Positions 16,332 to 24,844 of a stretch of 29,894 bases of DNA are shown one piece after another; the stretch's first letter is position 1; every line of letters starts with the position of its first letter. A program made the translations under genes and the position numbers. The DNA is from JACJYE01 sp964432875. Its GTDB lineage: Bacteria; Bacteroidota; Bacteroidia; Chitinophagales; Saprospiraceae. The notes under the pieces are model-generated. The model had not been told where the DNA came from. It did not search any database and saw only the letters and a program-made list of their open reading frames with translations. The DNA lies in NCBI GenBank assembly GCA_964432875.1, contig CAYSPJ010000060.1, forward strand, positions 1-29,894, read 5' to 3'.

Positions 16332-16754
16332 ATGGCTACCCAAGTCCGAACGGTGTCGTACTTCTATACGACCGTCAAAGATGAGCCGGGGGAGTCCTAT
16401 CGTTTGCTGGAGCGGCTATCCGAGTTGGGCATCAACCTTCTGGCCTTCACCGCCATCCCCGTGGGCCCCAATAGCACACAGTTGACCCTCTTTCCGGCAG
16501 ATGAGGAAGACTTCACCGATATGGCTAAACACATTGAGTTGCATGTCGATGGGCCCCATCATGCTTTATTGGTCCAAGGCTCGGATAAGATAGGGGCCTT
16601 AGCGGAAATCCACAAGACCATCTACGAGGCAGGGGTCAATGTCTATGCCTCCAGCGGGGTGTCCTCGGGTAAAGAGGCTTATGGCTACATCCTCTACATC
16701 CGCCCGGAATCTTTCAATCTGGCAACCGCTGCATTGGGGCTGCCCAAGATTTGA
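16332..16754 (+). CDS. Small double-ACT-domain protein
   Basis: A 140-residue soluble protein starting MATQVRTVSYFYTTVKD. It shows two ACT-like halves: residues ~5-60 (strand, then DEPGESYRLLERLSELGINLLAF, then strands) and ~75-135 (ALLVQGSDKIGALAEIHKTIYEAGVNVYASSG). ACT domains bind small ligands, usually amino acids, at the turn after the first strand; the DEPG and SDKIG turns here fit that. There is no catalytic domain, so a ligand sensor or enzyme-regulating subunit is inferred, with the ligand unknown. The open frame runs back to a TTG at 16278, but the ATG is preferred because the TTG lies inside a predicted promoter and the upstream residues look non-conserved. It converges on the acetylesterase gene with 11 bp between stops. 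Confidence 0.75.
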   Translation: MATQVRTVSYFYTTVKDEPGESYRLLERLSELGINLLAFTAIPVGPNSTQLTLFPADEEDFTDMAKHIELHVDGPHHALLVQGSDKIGALAEIHKTIYEAGVNVYASSGVSSGKEAYGYILYIRPESFNLATAALGLPKI

Positions 16755-16765
16755 GCGAAGCGGGT

Positions 16766-18727
16766 TTAGGGTTGTTCATCCGTACGGAAAGGCAGCGCTG
16801 GCAGCCCGGCTTCGTTGTAGAGGTCTAATTCGCCGGGGTTATCAGCCCAGGCATAGCGGGCGTATTTGGGGGCAGTGACCTTATCGCTATATAATTCAAT
16901 GGTGTCTTTATCGAGGATGCGCGCTGTAGCCCAGTGGTATTTGCCGTCGGCGCCAGCCAGGGCGAAGCCGCGCAGGTTTTTTCGGCCATGGCGGCTAATC
17001 AAGCCCTGCCCAGTTTGCTCAAAGCTTAGGTGTAGCTTGTTGCCGTGAAAGGAGGAGGAAGTGTAGGTCGGACCGCTAAACAGCAGGTTTTCGCCAAAAG
17101 CCAGGGCACGGGCAGCCAGTGCCAGGCGGCGGCCCACTTCCTGTTTGTTGCGGGGGTGGATGTCATTGGCCTGGCCAATATCGATGGCGGTGGCCATGGC
17201 GGTATTGGGTTCGGCTAGCGCCATGGCCTGTGCTTCGCGCAATTCGGCCCAATCGCTTTGGCCGGGTTGTTCTGGGGTGGAGCGGAAATTGGCGAGTTGG
17301 ACGAAGAGGAAAGGGAAATCGCCCTGCCCCCACTGGGCGCGCCAGTCGCGGATGAGCTGGCGGAAGCGGCTGCGGTAGAGATGAGCCTCGCTGGCATTGC
17401 TTTCCCCCTGGTACCAAATAGCGCCGCGCACCCCATAAGGGATAAGCGGGCTGATCATGCCGTTGAATAGGAGGGAGGGCAAGCTATTGGGGCCCATGCC
17501 CGACGGTTGGGGCGGTAAAGCAGAGGTGCCGACAGCATAAGCCCATTGGCCGGTGAGCGAGATGTCCCGCTTTGCGGTGATAACCTTCATGCTTTCAGCC
17601 GGCCCCCAGAGCCCGCCTTCGCCGCCAGTATCTTTTACCCGCACGGTAATGGTGTTTTCCCCTGCCCGGAGGAAATCCAGCGGCACGGGATAGGAGCGCA
17701 AGCGGTTGTATTGGTTGATGGTTTTACCCAGGAAGGTGCCGTTGAGGAAGGTGAAGTCGCTATCGTCTATCGCGCCTAATTCAATGCGTACGGGTTGAGC
17801 GGCCTCTTCTGCGCTGAGTTCAAAGCGGTGTTTGAACCAAACTGCGCCATCCAGCCCATGCAATCCGGCAGACTCCCAGCTTTGCGGCAGCTTCATGGGC
17901 TGCCAATGCCGCCATTCGTAGCCATCCCGGTACCATTCCTCGGCCAGCCCGCGGTCCAGGCTGTCCATAGCAGCCTCCCAGTTATGAAAAGCTCCTGCTG
18001 CGCTATCCATCATGGCCTGGAGGTTGATTGCGGGTAGGCTGCTGGCTAGCGGGCCCAGCAAGGAGTCCTGCTCGAAGGCCTGGGCGCTCGTCCAGGTTTC
18101 TACCACCGTACCACCCCAGCTGGCATGAATCAATCCGATGGGCACCTGGTGTTTTTCCCAGAGCTCCCGGGCGAAGAAAAAAGCAACGGCAGAAAAATTG
18201 TTGGCGGACTGCGGGTTGCAAACTTCCCAAGTGCTGGTCAGGATATTTTGCTGCGGCAGATTGGCCATGCGCCGCGGCACGGTGAGCAGGCGGATATTGG
18301 GATAATCAGCTTGGGCGGCCTCTGCCGCGGCATTATCGGCCAGGCGCAGGGGCCATTCCATGTTGGATTGGCCGGAGCACAGCCAGACTTCGCCAATGAG
18401 GACATTCTGGAAGGTGGTGGTGTACTCTTCGTCAGCAATGCTCAATTGGTAAGGCCCTCCGGCTTCCATGGCTGGAAGCGCTGCTTTCCAGCGACCCTGA
18501 CGGTTGGCTACAGCGCGTGTGCTCTGCCCTGCCAGGGTCACCGTGACCTCAGCCTCTGGAGGTGCCCAACCCCAAAGCAGGATGGGCTGCCTGCGCTGCA
18601 ACACCATATTGTCAGAAAAGCAGTAGGGCAGGCTGGGCTGGGCTTGAATGCCCAAGCTGATCAGGATCAAGGCCGCCCCAAGGGCGGCGCCTAAGCGGGG
18701 TAATAATGGCAGAGCAGGAGCTTTCAT
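16766..18727 (-). CDS. Secreted SGNH acetylesterase (sialate O-acetylesterase / CE20-like)
   Basis: A 653-residue exported enzyme. The start at 18727 (MKAPALPLLP) gives a signal peptide ending IQAQ; an ATG at 18781 would place 18 polar residues before it. GEVWLCSGQSNMEW (Ser ~118) is the nucleophile block of the SASA/SGNH family, GAIWYQGESN the oxyanion block, and NDIHPRNKQEVG (~524) supplies the catalytic Asp/His. A jelly-roll segment (WFKHRFELSAEEA to ENTITVRVKDTGGEGGLWG) is inserted between the blocks, as in GH2-type sugar-binding domains and CE20 esterases. It removes O-acetyl groups from glycans. Next to mannosidase genes, acetylated mannan is as likely a target as sialic acid (inference). 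It lies 96 bp downstream of the DeoR-type gene on the same strand and may be co-transcribed. Confidence 0.88.
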   Translation of the reverse strand: MKAPALPLLPRLGAALGAALILISLGIQAQPSLPYCFSDNMVLQRRQPILLWGWAPPEAEVTVTLAGQSTRAVANRQGRWKAALPAMEAGGPYQLSIADEEYTTTFQNVLIGEVWLCSGQSNMEWPLRLADNAAAEAAQADYPNIRLLTVPRRMANLPQQNILTSTWEVCNPQSANNFSAVAFFFARELWEKHQVPIGLIHASWGGTVVETWTSAQAFEQDSLLGPLASSLPAINLQAMMDSAAGAFHNWEAAMDSLDRGLAEEWYRDGYEWRHWQPMKLPQSWESAGLHGLDGAVWFKHRFELSAEEAAQPVRIELGAIDDSDFTFLNGTFLGKTINQYNRLRSYPVPLDFLRAGENTITVRVKDTGGEGGLWGPAESMKVITAKRDISLTGQWAYAVGTSALPPQPSGMGPNSLPSLLFNGMISPLIPYGVRGAIWYQGESNASEAHLYRSRFRQLIRDWRAQWGQGDFPFLFVQLANFRSTPEQPGQSDWAELREAQAMALAEPNTAMATAIDIGQANDIHPRNKQEVGRRLALAARALAFGENLLFSGPTYTSSSFHGNKLHLSFEQTGQGLISRHGRKNLRGFALAGADGKYHWATARILDKDTIELYSDKVTAPKYARYAWADNPGELDLYNEAGLPALPFRTDEQP

Positions 18728-18823
18728 CTTGAAGTCGATTTTATGATTTTGTAAATCTCCGAATATAGGCCCAGTCTTCAAAGCAAGTGCGCCGCTATTT
18801 TCAAGGTGCCCGTTTTCCGCTGT

Positions 18824-19573
18824 TCAAAGCACGCTGACCCCTTTCATCCGAAAGGGGGTGAGAGAAGGGTCGGAAGGTGCCAGGTCGGTGATGAGGAAGT
18901 GGATTTGCTCGGGATCAGCCACGCGGAAAGGCTGGATGGTACCGATTTTATCGGAGGTCACGATTGCCGCTACTTGGGTGGAGACCTCCAGCAGCTTGCG
19001 CTTGACCTGGGCCTCCTCGCGATTGGCTGCAGTGATGCCCAGCGTGGCGTGGAGGCTGCGGGCGCCGAGGAAGCAGAGGTCAGCGCGTAGTTCAGAGAGG
19101 AAATGCAGCACGTCGATGCCTACGGCGATGCCTGCTTTTTTCAACACTTTTCCGCCGAAAATATAGAGCTCTACTTCGGGGTGGCTACACAGTTCGTGAG
19201 CAATGGGGATAGAGTTGGTGAAGACTGTGATTTGCAAGCCTTCTGGCAGCATGCGGACCAGTTCGAGGTTGGCAGCGCTGCCGTCGATGAGGAGCAACTG
19301 CCGGGGCTGGATCAATGCCAGGGCTTTTTCAGAGGCCAGTTTTTTCTGGTGGCTATGGTAGATATTTTGCTCGCGGTATTCGGCGGGGATGAGGGAATTG
19401 CCTACGGCGCCACCGTGCACTTTGCGCAACAAGCCTTGCTCGGCCAGCTCCTTGAGGTCGCGGCGTATAGTGTCTTCTGAAACCTTGAGCAGCTTGCACA
19501 GTTCAACCGAGCGCACTTTATTGTGCTGGGTTACTTCAGTAAGGATGAATTGATGCCTTTCTTCTTTGAGCAT
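18824..19573 (-). CDS. DeoR/GlpR-family transcriptional regulator
   Basis: 249 residues, the usual length of the family. Residues 1-56 form the winged helix-turn-helix (MLKEERHQFILTEV, then VSEDTIRRDLKELAEQGLLRKVHGGAV). Residues ~75-235 form the DeoRC sugar-phosphate sensing domain (LLIDGSAANLELVRML, VFTNSIPIAHEL, LYIFGGKVLKKAGIAVG, LCFLGARSLHATLGIT). Such proteins usually repress sugar operons until a phosphorylated sugar binds. It diverges from susC across 292 bp, so it is the obvious candidate to control the susCD-GH92-GH130 genes and itself. Most Bacteroidota polysaccharide loci use hybrid two-component, ECF-sigma/anti-sigma or AraC/LacI-type regulators, so a DeoR-type protein is less usual. 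Confidence 0.93.
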   Translation of the reverse strand: MLKEERHQFILTEVTQHNKVRSVELCKLLKVSEDTIRRDLKELAEQGLLRKVHGGAVGNSLIPAEYREQNIYHSHQKKLASEKALALIQPRQLLLIDGSAANLELVRMLPEGLQITVFTNSIPIAHELCSHPEVELYIFGGKVLKKAGIAVGIDVLHFLSELRADLCFLGARSLHATLGITAANREEAQVKRKLLEVSTQVAAIVTSDKIGTIQPFRVADPEQIHFLITDLAPSDPSLTPFRMKGVSVL

Positions 19574-19656
19574 TCGGGTAAAATTGCCGGTTTTTGCAAG
19601 ATTTATATGTAAACCCGCATTGGAAATTCAAGCGCAAAAGATAGGGTTTAATTTTG

Positions 19657-19673
19657 AATAATCACGTATTATT
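19657..19673. promoter_or_regulatory. Candidate operator between deoR-type gene and susC
   Basis: aataat (19657-19662) and attatt (19668-19673) are perfect inverted arms around cacgt. The site lies 84-100 bp upstream of the regulator gene, just behind a near-consensus minus-strand -7 element (TATCTTTT, 19643-19636). Its position suits autoregulation and possibly control of susC. The arms are short and AT-rich, so chance is possible. Confidence 0.3.
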
Positions 19674-19816
19674 AAAAAAAAACAACGGTGTCTGGGTTTT
19701 TATTGAAACCAGCTGTGGTTTTCTGTCGAGGGTATCAACTGGCAATAAAAAACGGCATAGTCAACTTTTTTGCATGTTTTTGCTGGTTTATGATGCGAGT
19801 CTGAAAAAAGTTTCTG

Positions 19817-19824
19817 TAACTTTG
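19817..19824 (+). promoter_or_regulatory. Candidate -7 element of the susC promoter
   Basis: TAACTTTG matches TAnnTTTG exactly, 41 bp before the susC ATG, giving a start near 19831 and a leader of about 35 nt. The nearest upstream TTTG (19779-19782) is too far away (34 nt) for a standard -33 element, so activation or another contact may be needed. Confidence 0.5.
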
Positions 19825-19865
19825 GCACAGTTTATTATCACCACATACAAAATTCGGTCCAAACT

Positions 19866-22800
19866 ATGAAAAAGCGACTTTTACTCTTTACATCGCTAGT
19901 CCTCTTTCTCTCTACGGCCGCCCTGGCTCAACGAACAGTACAGGGTACCGTTAAAGATCAAGGAGGCGAAACCCTGATCGGGGTCAACGTATTAGAAGTA
20001 GGTACCAGCAACGGTACCATCACGGATCTCGATGGGAAATACAGCCTGACGGTGCGCGAAGGCGCCAGCCTGCAGTTTTCTCTGGTCGGGTACGAGTCTG
20101 CCACTATCGCAGTGGGCAGCCAGAGCACGATAGACGTCACAATGGGCGAAGGGGTCCAGTTGGGCGAAGTAGTCGTTACGGCTTTGGGTATCCAGCGTGA
20201 AAAGAAAGCGCTGGGGTATTCCGTTACGGAGGTAAGTGGCGACGATTTCGTCCAGGCCCGGGAAATCAACGTAGCCAACGCTCTGGCAGGTAAAGTAGCC
20301 GGGGTGAACGTGAGCAACGTGGCTACTGGTGCAGGCGGCTCCAGCCGTGTCGTCATCCGGGGCAACAGCTCACTGACGGGCAACAACCAGCCGCTGTACG
20401 TGGTGGATGGCATCCCGATTGACAACTCCAACCTCGGTAATGCCGGGATGTGGGGCGGGCAAGACTGGGGTGATGGCGTCTCCAGCCTCAACCCAGATGA
20501 CATTGAGACGATGACCGTGCTGAAAGGCAATACGGCTGCTGCGCTTTATGGGGCACGTGCGGCCAACGGGGTCATCCTGGTCACCACTAAGTCTGGTGCC
20601 AAGCGCAAGGGTATCGGCGTAGAGGTGAGCAGCAACTACACCTTTGAAAATGTGATCAACACCTACGACTTCCAGAATGTCTATGGCTCTGGAGACCGGG
20701 GCATTAAGCCAGCAAATGCCGCTGATGCCCAAGCTTTTGGCTTGTACGCATGGGGTGCCAAGCTGGATGGTTCCAACGTCGTGCAGTTTGATGGTGTAGC
20801 TCGCCCTTACTCAGACATTGGCGGCAACCTGGACCGCTTCTACCGCACGGGCTCTACCTGGACGAACTCTCTGGGCCTTAGCGGTGGCGACGAGAACTAC
20901 AACTTCCGCATCGGGGTGACCAATCTGCAAAACGAGGGGATTATCCCTAATTCCGGTTTGGATCGCAACACTTTCACGGGCAAGATCAACGCCCGTTTCC
21001 TCAACCGCTTGTCGGCTACGCTGAGCGGCTCGTATATCAAGGAAGACGTGCGCAACCGCCCACGCTTATCAGATTCGCCGGGCAACGCCAACTACACAGC
21101 TTGGTCGATGCCTGCCAACGTCAACATCGAAACGCTCAAAGGCCCGAATGGCAATGGCAGCGGTGAAGATGGTCGGGAGCTGCAATTCAATGACAACGTT
21201 TTCGTCACCAACCCTTACTGGGCAGCTTACCGCTTCCGGGCCAATAACGAAAAGGACCGTTTGCTGGGCAACCTGACCCTGCGCTACGAGCTTACCGATT
21301 GGCTGTTCGTGCAGGGGCGTATGGGTATGGATACTTACAACGAGCGCCGCACTAGCATGACGCCTTATGGCACTGCCTATGCACCGCTGGGGCAGATCGA
21401 TGTAGAACGCTCATTTGACTTCATCGAGACCAACATGGACGTCATGGTTGGCGCCACCAAGCAAGTTGGCGCTATCGGCCTGAATGTATTTGTGGGCGGC
21501 AACCAGATGAAGCAGAACAGCGAATTCCTGAGCGCTTCGGGCCAGCAGTTCAGCATCCCCTTCCTGGAGGAGATCACCAACACGCGCAACCGTAGCATTG
21601 GTTATGGCATCAGCAAGCGGCAGATCAACTCGCTGTTTGGCTCGGCGGAGATTTCTTATAACAACTTCCTTTATTTGACAGCTACGGCCCGCCAAGACTG
21701 GTGGTCCACGCTACCGGAAAACGACAATGGGCTGCTCTATCCCTCGGTGGGCATGAGCTTCGTGCTTTCCGATGCTTTCGAACTGCCTCGCTCGGTTGAT
21801 TTTGCTAAATTAAGGGCTTCCTGGGCACAGGTAGGTGGCGATACCGATCCTTATCAATTGCTGCTGGATTATGGCCTGTATGGCCAAGGACATTTAGGCC
21901 AACCGCTTGGGGGCATCACTTCTGGCCAGATCCCGAACTCGGCACTGGTGCCGCTGACGAATACCGAATTTGAAGTCGGTATGGATTTCCGCATGTTTAA
22001 AAACCGCTTTGGGGTTGACTTCTCTTACTACAACCGCAAAACCGAGAATGATATCTTGCGGGCTGGGGTTTCTGGCACTTCCGGGTTTGGTACCCGGGTA
22101 GTCAACGTTGGCGAGCTGCGTAACTCAGGCGTGGAATTGCTCTTGAATATCGTGCCGGTGAAAACCAATAAATTCAATTGGGACCTCTCCTTCAACATGG
22201 CCTACAACGATAGCGAAGTGGTGCGCCTGTTGACGCCGGAGCAGGATGAAGAGCAACTATTCCAGGATGAGAGCCGCACCCGTAGCGCTTATATCTATCA
22301 AATCGAAGGAAAACCCTACAGCAGCATCATGGGCTTCCGTTATGCTCGTGACGACAACGGCAATATCATGCTAGACGACGATGGCCTGCCGATGCGCGGC
22401 GATTTCGATTTGCTGGGGCAAGGTGTCCACCCCTTTACTATGGGGGTTAACAATACCTTCTCTTTCAAAAACTTCAGCTTCAGCTTCCTGATCGATGGTA
22501 AATTTGGTGGCGATATTTATGCTGCTACCAATGCCTTCGCTTATTTGCGCGGCTTGCACCAAAACACACTGGAAGGCCGCGAGACGGGTGAAATCCGCTT
22601 GCCCGACGGCAATACGACCAAACTGGAGCCGCAGAACGTACAGGACTACTGGGGGCGGGTGTTCAACATCAGCGAAGAGTTTGTACAGGATGCCAGTTTT
22701 ATCAAGCTGCGCCAGTTCACCCTGGGCTACCGCCTGCCGAGCGCTTTTGTAAGCAAAACGCCGTTCAATAGCGCCAGCATCAGCCTGGTTGGCCGTAACC

Positions 22801-22934
22801 TTTTGCTCTTGTACAGCCAAGTGGATAACATCGACCCGGAATCTACCTATTCCAATGGCAACGCCCAGGGCTTGGAGATGTTCGGTGTACCGCAAACGCG
22901 CAGCTTTGGCGTCGATTTGAGGTTTGGTTTTTAA
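19866..22934 (+). CDS. susC: SusC/RagA-family TonB-dependent outer-membrane transporter
   Basis: 1022 residues, the normal length. Residues 1-22 are a signal peptide (ending AALAQ). Residues ~23-107 are the carboxypeptidase-regulatory-like domain (VQGTVKDQGGETLIGVNV, TDLDGKYSLTV, FSLVGYESATI). The TonB plug follows at ~110-225 (GYSVTEVSGDDFVQ, ALAGKVAGVNVSN, VVIRGNSSLTGNNQPLYVVDGIPID, LYGARAANGVILVTTKSG). The rest is the 22-strand barrel, ending in a terminal aromatic (GVDLRFGF). It imports an oligosaccharide in partnership with the SusD protein encoded next. The adjacent mannoside enzymes suggest a mannose-containing glycan, but the substrate cannot be read from this sequence. Confidence 0.95.
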   Translation: MKKRLLLFTSLVLFLSTAALAQRTVQGTVKDQGGETLIGVNVLEVGTSNGTITDLDGKYSLTVREGASLQFSLVGYESATIAVGSQSTIDVTMGEGVQLGEVVVTALGIQREKKALGYSVTEVSGDDFVQAREINVANALAGKVAGVNVSNVATGAGGSSRVVIRGNSSLTGNNQPLYVVDGIPIDNSNLGNAGMWGGQDWGDGVSSLNPDDIETMTVLKGNTAAALYGARAANGVILVTTKSGAKRKGIGVEVSSNYTFENVINTYDFQNVYGSGDRGIKPANAADAQAFGLYAWGAKLDGSNVVQFDGVARPYSDIGGNLDRFYRTGSTWTNSLGLSGGDENYNFRIGVTNLQNEGIIPNSGLDRNTFTGKINARFLNRLSATLSGSYIKEDVRNRPRLSDSPGNANYTAWSMPANVNIETLKGPNGNGSGEDGRELQFNDNVFVTNPYWAAYRFRANNEKDRLLGNLTLRYELTDWLFVQGRMGMDTYNERRTSMTPYGTAYAPLGQIDVERSFDFIETNMDVMVGATKQVGAIGLNVFVGGNQMKQNSEFLSASGQQFSIPFLEEITNTRNRSIGYGISKRQINSLFGSAEISYNNFLYLTATARQDWWSTLPENDNGLLYPSVGMSFVLSDAFELPRSVDFAKLRASWAQVGGDTDPYQLLLDYGLYGQGHLGQPLGGITSGQIPNSALVPLTNTEFEVGMDFRMFKNRFGVDFSYYNRKTENDILRAGVSGTSGFGTRVVNVGELRNSGVELLLNIVPVKTNKFNWDLSFNMAYNDSEVVRLLTPEQDEEQLFQDESRTRSAYIYQIEGKPYSSIMGFRYARDDNGNIMLDDDGLPMRGDFDLLGQGVHPFTMGVNNTFSFKNFSFSFLIDGKFGGDIYAATNAFAYLRGLHQNTLEGRETGEIRLPDGNTTKLEPQNVQDYWGRVFNISEEFVQDASFIKLRQFTLGYRLPSAFVSKTPFNSASISLVGRNLLLLYSQVDNIDPESTYSNGNAQGLEMFGVPQTRSFGVDLRFGF

Positions 22935-22947
22935 TTGATCTTGGCAT

Positions 22948-22993
22948 GGGGATAAGGCAAACAGCAGTAAATAACTAGCGATGCCTTATCCCC
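22948..22993 (+). promoter_or_regulatory. Long hairpin between susC and susD
   Basis: ggggataaggca (22948-22959) and tgccttatcccc (22982-22993) are perfect 12-bp arms around a 22-nt loop, starting 13 bp after the susC stop and ending 36 bp before the susD ATG. The downstream bases are only loosely T-rich. It could be a partial terminator or an mRNA-processing and stability element setting different SusC and SusD levels. Confidence 0.6.
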
Positions 22994-23029
22994 GATGCTG
23001 GTTCTTTCATTTTAAAAAGAAAATAAACG

Positions 23030-24538
23030 ATGAAAAGCATCTTTAAAAGACTTTCGCTTTCGGTTGCCGTGCTGGCCTTGGCCCTGCAATCCTGCGGCGA
23101 TTTTGGGGATCTCAACAAAAACCCCTTAGCCGCCAATGAAATCAACCCAGACTTTCAGTTTTCCTTCGTACAGTTGCGCGCCTCGGGCGAGCGCTATGAG
23201 AACTGGCGGGCGGTAATGATTTATTCTTCCACGATGATTCAACACCTGGCTGCGCTGCCTACCTACTGGTCGGGTGATAAGTACCTCTACAACGCTCAGT
23301 ACTCTGGTGCGCTGATGGAGCGCGCTTACGAGCAGCAGGTACGCGAAGTCGTCGATTTGATCCGCAGTTTGGAAGGCAAGCCGGAATTGGTCAACAAGCT
23401 GGCGGCAGCCCGCATCTGGCGCGTGGCTATTTTCCACCGCCTGACCGACCTTTACGGCGATATCCCCTACTCTGAAGCTGGCCTGGGCTTTCTGGAAGGT
23501 ATTGGCCAGCCCAAGTACGATCCGCAGTCGGATGTCTATTTTGACATGTTGAAAGAGTTGGAGGAGGCTTGCGCTCAATTTGACCCAGCTGGCGTTACTT
23601 ATGGTTCTGCCGACTTTATTTATGGCGGCGACGTGAGCCAATGGAAGAAATACGGCTACTCTCTGATGCTGCGCCTGGGCATGCGCCTAACTAAGGTGGA
23701 TGCGGCTTCGGCAGAGGCTTGGGTGCGGAAAGCTATTGCTGGCGGCGTGATGACCGGTTTGAACGACACGGCTAAGGTGCCTCATACCGATGGCCCGGAA
23801 GGCATCAACCGCAATGGCATCGGCGAAGTGTGGGAAGCAGACAACAACCAGAAAATGAGCAAGACCTTCATTGACTGGATGGCCACCCGCAACGACCCCC
23901 GCCTGGACATCCTCAGCTTTGTGCCCAATGGCACCGAGCAGAAAGGCTTGCCCAACGGCTATACGGCCACCACTATTAAAGATTTCCTGGGCTTAGACCC
24001 TACCGATGATGTGGATATGGGGCAGTTTAGCAACGTCAATCTAAAAATCGTGCGCACCAACTCGCCGATGATTTTCCAGAACTACTCGGAAGTGGAACTG
24101 CTCTTGGCCGAAGCTGCCGTGCGCGGCTGGCATAGCGGCAGCGCTGCCGATCACTACAACGCTGGTGTACGAGCTGCGATGAAGCAATGGACGCTTTTCG
24201 ATGCTAGCCTAAACATCTCTGATGCTGAGATTGATGCCTATCTGGCGGCCAATCCCTTTGACGGCTCGCTTCGCATGATTGGCGAACAGTACTGGGCGGC
24301 TACCTTCATGAATGAATACGAAGCTTATGCCAACTGGCGCCGTACGGGCTTCCCGGAGCTTACGCCGGTCAACTTCCCGGGTAATGTAACCAGCGGGCAA
24401 ATCCCCCGCCGTTTGGCTTACTTCGAAGGTGAGCGGGCCAGCAATCCTGATGAGCTGGACAAGGCGCTGTCGCGCCAGGGCTTGCCCAATGATTTTGGTC
24501 AAATGCTGAAAGTGCCTATGTGGTGGGACAAGCAGTAG
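23030..24538 (+). CDS. susD: SusD/RagB-family surface glycan-binding lipoprotein
   Basis: 502 residues. The signal peptide ends in a lipobox with acylated Cys22 (LQSCGDFGDLNKNP), typical of the SusD-like_2 branch. The N-terminal NPLAANEINPDFQFSFVQ and the TPR-like helices (LAAARIWRVAIFHRLTDLYGDIPYSEA, NYSEVELLLAEAAVRGW, YWAATFMNEYEAYANWRRTGFPEL) are family hallmarks. It caps the SusC barrel on the outside of the cell and delivers oligosaccharide to it. It follows susC by 95 bp with a hairpin in between and is followed by a terminator-like hairpin before the GH92 gene. Ligand specificity is not readable from sequence. Confidence 0.94.
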   Translation: MKSIFKRLSLSVAVLALALQSCGDFGDLNKNPLAANEINPDFQFSFVQLRASGERYENWRAVMIYSSTMIQHLAALPTYWSGDKYLYNAQYSGALMERAYEQQVREVVDLIRSLEGKPELVNKLAAARIWRVAIFHRLTDLYGDIPYSEAGLGFLEGIGQPKYDPQSDVYFDMLKELEEACAQFDPAGVTYGSADFIYGGDVSQWKKYGYSLMLRLGMRLTKVDAASAEAWVRKAIAGGVMTGLNDTAKVPHTDGPEGINRNGIGEVWEADNNQKMSKTFIDWMATRNDPRLDILSFVPNGTEQKGLPNGYTATTIKDFLGLDPTDDVDMGQFSNVNLKIVRTNSPMIFQNYSEVELLLAEAAVRGWHSGSAADHYNAGVRAAMKQWTLFDASLNISDAEIDAYLAANPFDGSLRMIGEQYWAATFMNEYEAYANWRRTGFPELTPVNFPGNVTSGQIPRRLAYFEGERASNPDELDKALSRQGLPNDFGQMLKVPMWWDKQ

Positions 24539-24581
24539 TGATCTCCTGTTTTAGATAAAGTTTCATATACTTTCACTAGTG

Positions 24582-24608
24582 GAGCGCCCCAATGTACTTG
24601 GGGCGCTC
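24582..24608 (+). terminator. Terminator-like hairpin after susD
   Basis: gagcgcccc (24582-24590) and ggggcgctc (24600-24608) pair perfectly around a 9-nt loop, 43 bp after the susD stop. Three more pairs (gtg/cac) can form with one bulge. The downstream bases tcacttcatt are only weakly T-rich, so read-through into the GH92 gene is possible. Confidence 0.6.
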
Positions 24609-24844
24609 TCACTTCATTAGTGTCTGTCTTCATAGTCCGATAGCGGCCTACGTGCAGCACAAACCCCCTCGAGAGCCTAGGGGCCTTTCGTGGGTAAACG
24701 CTGGTTTTTGGGCTTTCGCCAAGCCTTACCATCACTCTTTTTGCAATCAAATAGATAGGCTTTTATTAGGCTTTTGGCATCGGGGGCATCGGCCCAAGTC
24801 AATTAGCCAGCTGCTTCAAGATTCATCATCATCAAACCTATAAC
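24609..24844. other. Rest of the susD-GH92 intergenic region
   Basis: The whole space between susD and the GH92 gene is 306 bp. Apart from the hairpin, no exact TAnnTTTG element is seen. A loose match, TAGGCTTTTG near 24767-24776, could serve the GH92 gene. Two 83-codon frames on opposite strands here show no domain and are not called. Confidence 0.4.

Noticed and set aside
19654..19869. 71-codon plus-strand frame upstream of susC
   Set aside because: It overlaps the susC start and covers the predicted susC promoter and a candidate operator. No domain is recognisable.
24499..24843. Two 83-codon frames on opposite strands between susD and the GH92 gene
   Set aside because: They overlap each other, span the terminator-like hairpin, and show no domain or signal peptide.
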